A DNA stretch of 64,000 nt from Ligilactobacillus ceti DSM 22408 (lineage in GTDB: Bacteria > Bacillota > Bacilli > Lactobacillales > Lactobacillaceae): positions 516,159 to 580,158 of the forward strand of contig NZ_KE383993.1 of NCBI RefSeq assembly GCF_000423245.1, read 5' to 3'. The notes beneath the pieces are model-generated. The model had not been told where the DNA came from, did no database searches, and saw only the letters and a program-made list of their open reading frames with translations. Shown in pieces: positions 61,484 to 64,000 of the stretch (positions are counted from its first letter, which is position 1; the number at the start of each line of letters is the position of its first letter). Made by a program: the position numbers and the translations under genes.

Positions 61484-62674
61484 TTAATTATTAATATGTT
61501 TTTTAATGAAATGGTCAATTCGTGCTACAGCTTCATTTAAATTCTCTAAACTAGCTGCATAACTTAAACGAATATGATTTTCCATCCCAAAAGCACTCCC
61601 GGGAATCACGGCCACATGAGCTTCCGTTAATAAAGCAAAAACGAAATCTTCAGTTGTCGCAAACCCTGTCAACTTAACGGCTTCACTAATGTCAGGGAAC
61701 ATATAAAATGCTCCAGCTGGTTTTTCTAATAACTTAATTCCAGTAATTTTTTGCAATTGCGGATAAATTAAATTTAACCGTCGTTGATATTCTAAACGCA
61801 TCGCTTGAATACAACTTTGATCGCCTTGCAAAGCTGCTAAAGCAGCATATTGACTAACAGCTGTTAAATTACTTGTTGAATGACTTAAAAATGAGCTCAA
61901 TTTAGCTATTAAAGCCGGATCAGCTAATACATAACCAACACGCCAGCCTGTCATGGCATAAGTTTTTGAAAATCCACTCACAACAATTGTTTGTCGTCTA
62001 ATTTCAGGTGAAAGTTCCCACAGTGACTTAAACTGATTACCATTATAAACTAACATTCCATACATGTCATCAGCAAGTATCATTATCTGATGTTTCACAG
62101 CCCAATTTCCAATTTCCCAGAGCTCTTTTTCTGTATAGACAGTCCCTGATGGATTTTGTGGCGAATTGATAATAACTAATTTTGTTTTATCAGTCCGTGC
62201 TTGTTCTAATTGAGCAACTGTGACTTTCATTTGACCAACGGCTGGGTGCACAAAAACTGGACACCCTTCAGCCATTTTGACTTGTTCTCCATAACTCACC
62301 CAATATGGTAATGGAATTAAAACTTCATCATCTTTTTCGATTAAAGCCTGCATCAATGCATAAAGAGCATATTTCCCACCAGTGGTTAAAGCTAGTTGAT
62401 CACTAGTTGTTTCAACTTGATAAGCTTGCGTAATTTTACGAGCTAATTCTTCTCTTAAAGATAAAATTCCTGCAGCAGGTGTATAAAAATCGGTATCCCC
62501 ACGTTCGATAGCAGCAATCGCCGCGTTTTTAATATGAGACGGTGTATTAAAGTCTGGTTCTCCGATTGTTAAATTAATGACATCTAAACCTTGTGCTTGC
62601 ATTTTTTTAGCCTGAGTTGATAAGGCTAAAGTTGCAGAAGGTTTAATATTGTTAATTCTCTTTGAAAAATACAT
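61484..62674 (-). CDS. aspB: Pyridoxal-phosphate aminotransferase (aspartate aminotransferase type)
   Basis: 396 residues, fold-type I. VINLTIGEPDFNTP near residue 35, SPQNPSGTVYTEKELWEIGNW near residue 165 (in part), the PLP-binding Lys in VVSGFSKTYAMTGWRVGY near residue 235. In LAB the gene next to asnS is aspB/aspC; exact amino-acid specificity is not certain from sequence. Confidence 0.92.
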   Translation of the reverse strand: MYFSKRINNIKPSATLALSTQAKKMQAQGLDVINLTIGEPDFNTPSHIKNAAIAAIERGDTDFYTPAAGILSLREELARKITQAYQVETTSDQLALTTGGKYALYALMQALIEKDDEVLIPLPYWVSYGEQVKMAEGCPVFVHPAVGQMKVTVAQLEQARTDKTKLVIINSPQNPSGTVYTEKELWEIGNWAVKHQIMILADDMYGMLVYNGNQFKSLWELSPEIRRQTIVVSGFSKTYAMTGWRVGYVLADPALIAKLSSFLSHSTSNLTAVSQYAALAALQGDQSCIQAMRLEYQRRLNLIYPQLQKITGIKLLEKPAGAFYMFPDISEAVKLTGFATTEDFVFALLTEAHVAVIPGSAFGMENHIRLSYAASLENLNEAVARIDHFIKKHINN

Positions 62675-62709
62675 ATAAAACCAAAAGCCTTCTTTCTTCT
62701 TTACATCAA

Positions 62710-63204
62710 TTAAATATTTTGAATCGTTTTTACAATTTTCCCATTGCGATAATCAATCAAGTCATAACATAAATTACCTCTTTGATTTAAATAAGTAATC
62801 TCCCAAGTTGGATCTCCATCCCAAAAACCTAAGGCCGCTTTTTTGACTTTGATTCCTTTATTTAATTTTTTAGTAATCGCAATTGCTTTTTTAGCTGTAA
62901 TTCCTTTACTTTGTAGAAAAATATTAACCTTATTTCCTTTTTTAGGAATAACAACATAAACTTTATTATTTTTATTATCTGTTCCAGCTACCGTATAATA
63001 TACCGACTGACGATCATAAAGATAAAAATCATCAACATCTTCAAGATGACCATATTTTTCAGCCATTGCTATCGCTTCTTTTTTTGCTTGGCGTCGGGGT
63101 GATTGTGCCATGGTATAAACCATAATCCCACTAAACACAATAATGATAACTAAACTCCAGATAATCCATTTCTTTTTAGATGGTTTTTGTTCAATTATTT
63201 GCAT
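62710..63204 (-). CDS. TseB-like (YpmB, DUF5590) membrane-anchored protein
   Basis: 164 residues: cytoplasmic basic start KKKWIIWSL, one membrane helix at about residues 12-32, then an extracytoplasmic domain (YLYDRQSVYYTVAGTDN, KAIAITKKLN). Matches YpmB/TseB, linked to control of cell-wall elongation in Bacillus. Same location before aspB. Confidence 0.85.
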   Translation of the reverse strand: MQIIEQKPSKKKWIIWSLVIIIVFSGIMVYTMAQSPRRQAKKEAIAMAEKYGHLEDVDDFYLYDRQSVYYTVAGTDNKNNKVYVVIPKKGNKVNIFLQSKGITAKKAIAITKKLNKGIKVKKAALGFWDGDPTWEITYLNQRGNLCYDLIDYRNGKIVKTIQNI

Positions 63205-63442
63205 AACTTACCTACCATTCTTTTTTATATAGTGAAGTACTTCTTATTATATAACAAACCGATATCCCTTTCACGCTTGTTTTACTAGTATTCAAGATTT
63301 TTTAAAAGAATTTTTAATCTTATACCACTACAACTCCTAATTTTCAGGTGAATCTTTATAAATTCGTTATTTGTATATAACAAACAAATATCTAGAAGTT
63401 CATTTGCATATAGCAACTTTCTCATAAAAAAACGGTAAGCAA

Positions 63443-63471
63443 TTGAAATCAAGCGCTTAATACAGTATAGT
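63443..63471 (+). promoter_or_regulatory. Promoter of yidC
   Basis: TTGAAA (63443-63448), 17-nt spacer, TATAGT (63466-63471). The upstream stretch from 63205 shows nothing else supportable. Confidence 0.7.
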
Positions 63472-63504
63472 TAATTAAGTAATTTATTTGAAAGGGTCTG
63501 TTTT

Positions 63505-64000
63505 ATGAATAAGAAAAAAATTATCCGACTCACACCTGCTTTCTTAGCCTTAGTGGTTTTATTAAGTGGTTGTGTTCGTCGTACAAGTAGCGGAGAGCCT
63601 TATGGTTTTGTTTATGAACATTTAGCTATCCCTACACAACACTTACTAACATGGTTAGCTAACTTACTTGGTGGCAGCTATGGTTGGTCAATCATCGTAA
63701 TTACCTTTGTAGTTCGTTTGATTTTAATGCCAGTTATGGTTAACCAATCTAAAAAAGCTACTATTCAACAAGAAAAAATGGCTACTATCAAACCAAAAAT
63801 GCAAGATATCCAAAGACGCCAAAAAGAAGCTACTACACCTGAAGAAAAAACAGCTGTTAGCCAAGAAATGATGGCTCTTTACCGCGATAATGGTATCTCA
63901 ATGACTGGTGGGATTGGTTGTTTACCTATTTTAATCCAAATGCCTATCTTTGCTGCTTTATATTCAGCAATTCAATATTCACCTGAACTATCTAGTTCAT
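63505..64000 (+). CDS. yidC: Membrane protein insertase YidC (lipoprotein form), partial
   Basis: Open from the ATG at 63505 to the window edge. Type II signal peptide with lipobox LLSGC, then the YidC/Oxa1 core: TFVVRLILMPVMVNQSKK near residue 75 (with the conserved Arg) and PILIQMPIFAALYSAI. Gram-positive YidC paralogues carry this lipid anchor. Inserts proteins into the membrane with or without Sec. C-terminus outside the window. Confidence 0.95.
   Translation, partial: MNKKKIIRLTPAFLALVVLLSGCVRRTSSGEPYGFVYEHLAIPTQHLLTWLANLLGGSYGWSIIVITFVVRLILMPVMVNQSKKATIQQEKMATIKPKMQDIQRRQKEATTPEEKTAVSQEMMALYRDNGISMTGGIGCLPILIQMPIFAALYSAIQYSPELSSS

Overview
The window comes from a low-GC Gram-positive bacterium of the order Lactobacillales, most likely Lactobacillaceae or a close relative. 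The evidence is gene order and content: phoH-ybeY-dgkA-era, recO-glyQS, dnaG-rpoD-trmK-nif3, xerC-hslV, xerD-ribT-scpAB-rluB-ribU, recU-pbp1a, and aspB-asnS, dnaD and nth. A bifunctional glutathione synthetase, maltose phosphorylase and a C69 dipeptidase point the same way. I cannot name the genus. No transposase, integrase of a mobile element, rRNA or CRISPR array was seen.

Layout. 1-3.4 kb: amino-acid permease fragment, cardiolipin synthase and an unknown partner. 3.4-4.8 kb: the two-gene ribulose-monophosphate (formaldehyde-fixing) operon hxlA-hxlB. 4.8-18.1 kb: housekeeping run pepT, nif3, trmK, rpoD, dnaG, gshF, glyS, glyQ (T-box controlled) and recO. 18.1-22.9 kb: an accessory island between recO and era, with a lipoprotein gene, two related arrays of very small hydrophobic peptides, three paralogous 60-residue acidic proteins and a putative structured RNA carrying a tRNA-like T arm. 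22.9-29.7 kb: era, dgkA, ybeY, phoH, hslV (without hslU), xerC and pepD. 29.8-31.7 kb: tRNA-Ser, a 25-residue peptide and four tandem copies of a membrane-protein gene. 31.9-36.8 kb: peptide-binding lipoprotein, pgmB and mapA. 36.9-38.4 kb: a third small-peptide module and a LytTR/DUF3021 pair. 38.7-55 kb: DUF2929, TPR, HU, der, rpsA-like, cmk, LysM, recQ/ypbB, mntH, ribU under an FMN riboswitch, rluB, scpBA, ribT, xerD, cvfB and UPF0756. 55-64 kb: a glutathione-peroxidase-like protein lacking its catalytic Cys, recU-pbp1a, nth, dnaD, asnS, aspB, a TseB-like protein and the start of yidC.

The most interesting part is the small-peptide system at 19.1-21.8 kb and 37.0-37.4 kb. Six modules from four dissimilar peptide families share one plan. 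A first small ORF has an A-rich stretch at its 5' end; on the other strand this is the T tract of an intrinsic terminator. A second hydrophobic peptide of 27-36 residues follows. On the opposite strand a promoter of the form TTTCAT-N17 with an extended -10 (TGn) sits exactly on the second peptide's ATGAAA start, and the antisense RNA it would make ends at that terminator. This looks like an expanded set of type I toxin-antitoxin-like or leader-controlled peptide loci. In two of the four families the conserved first peptide has no start codon of its own but lies in the -1 frame of a short ATG ORF, suggesting programmed frameshifting.
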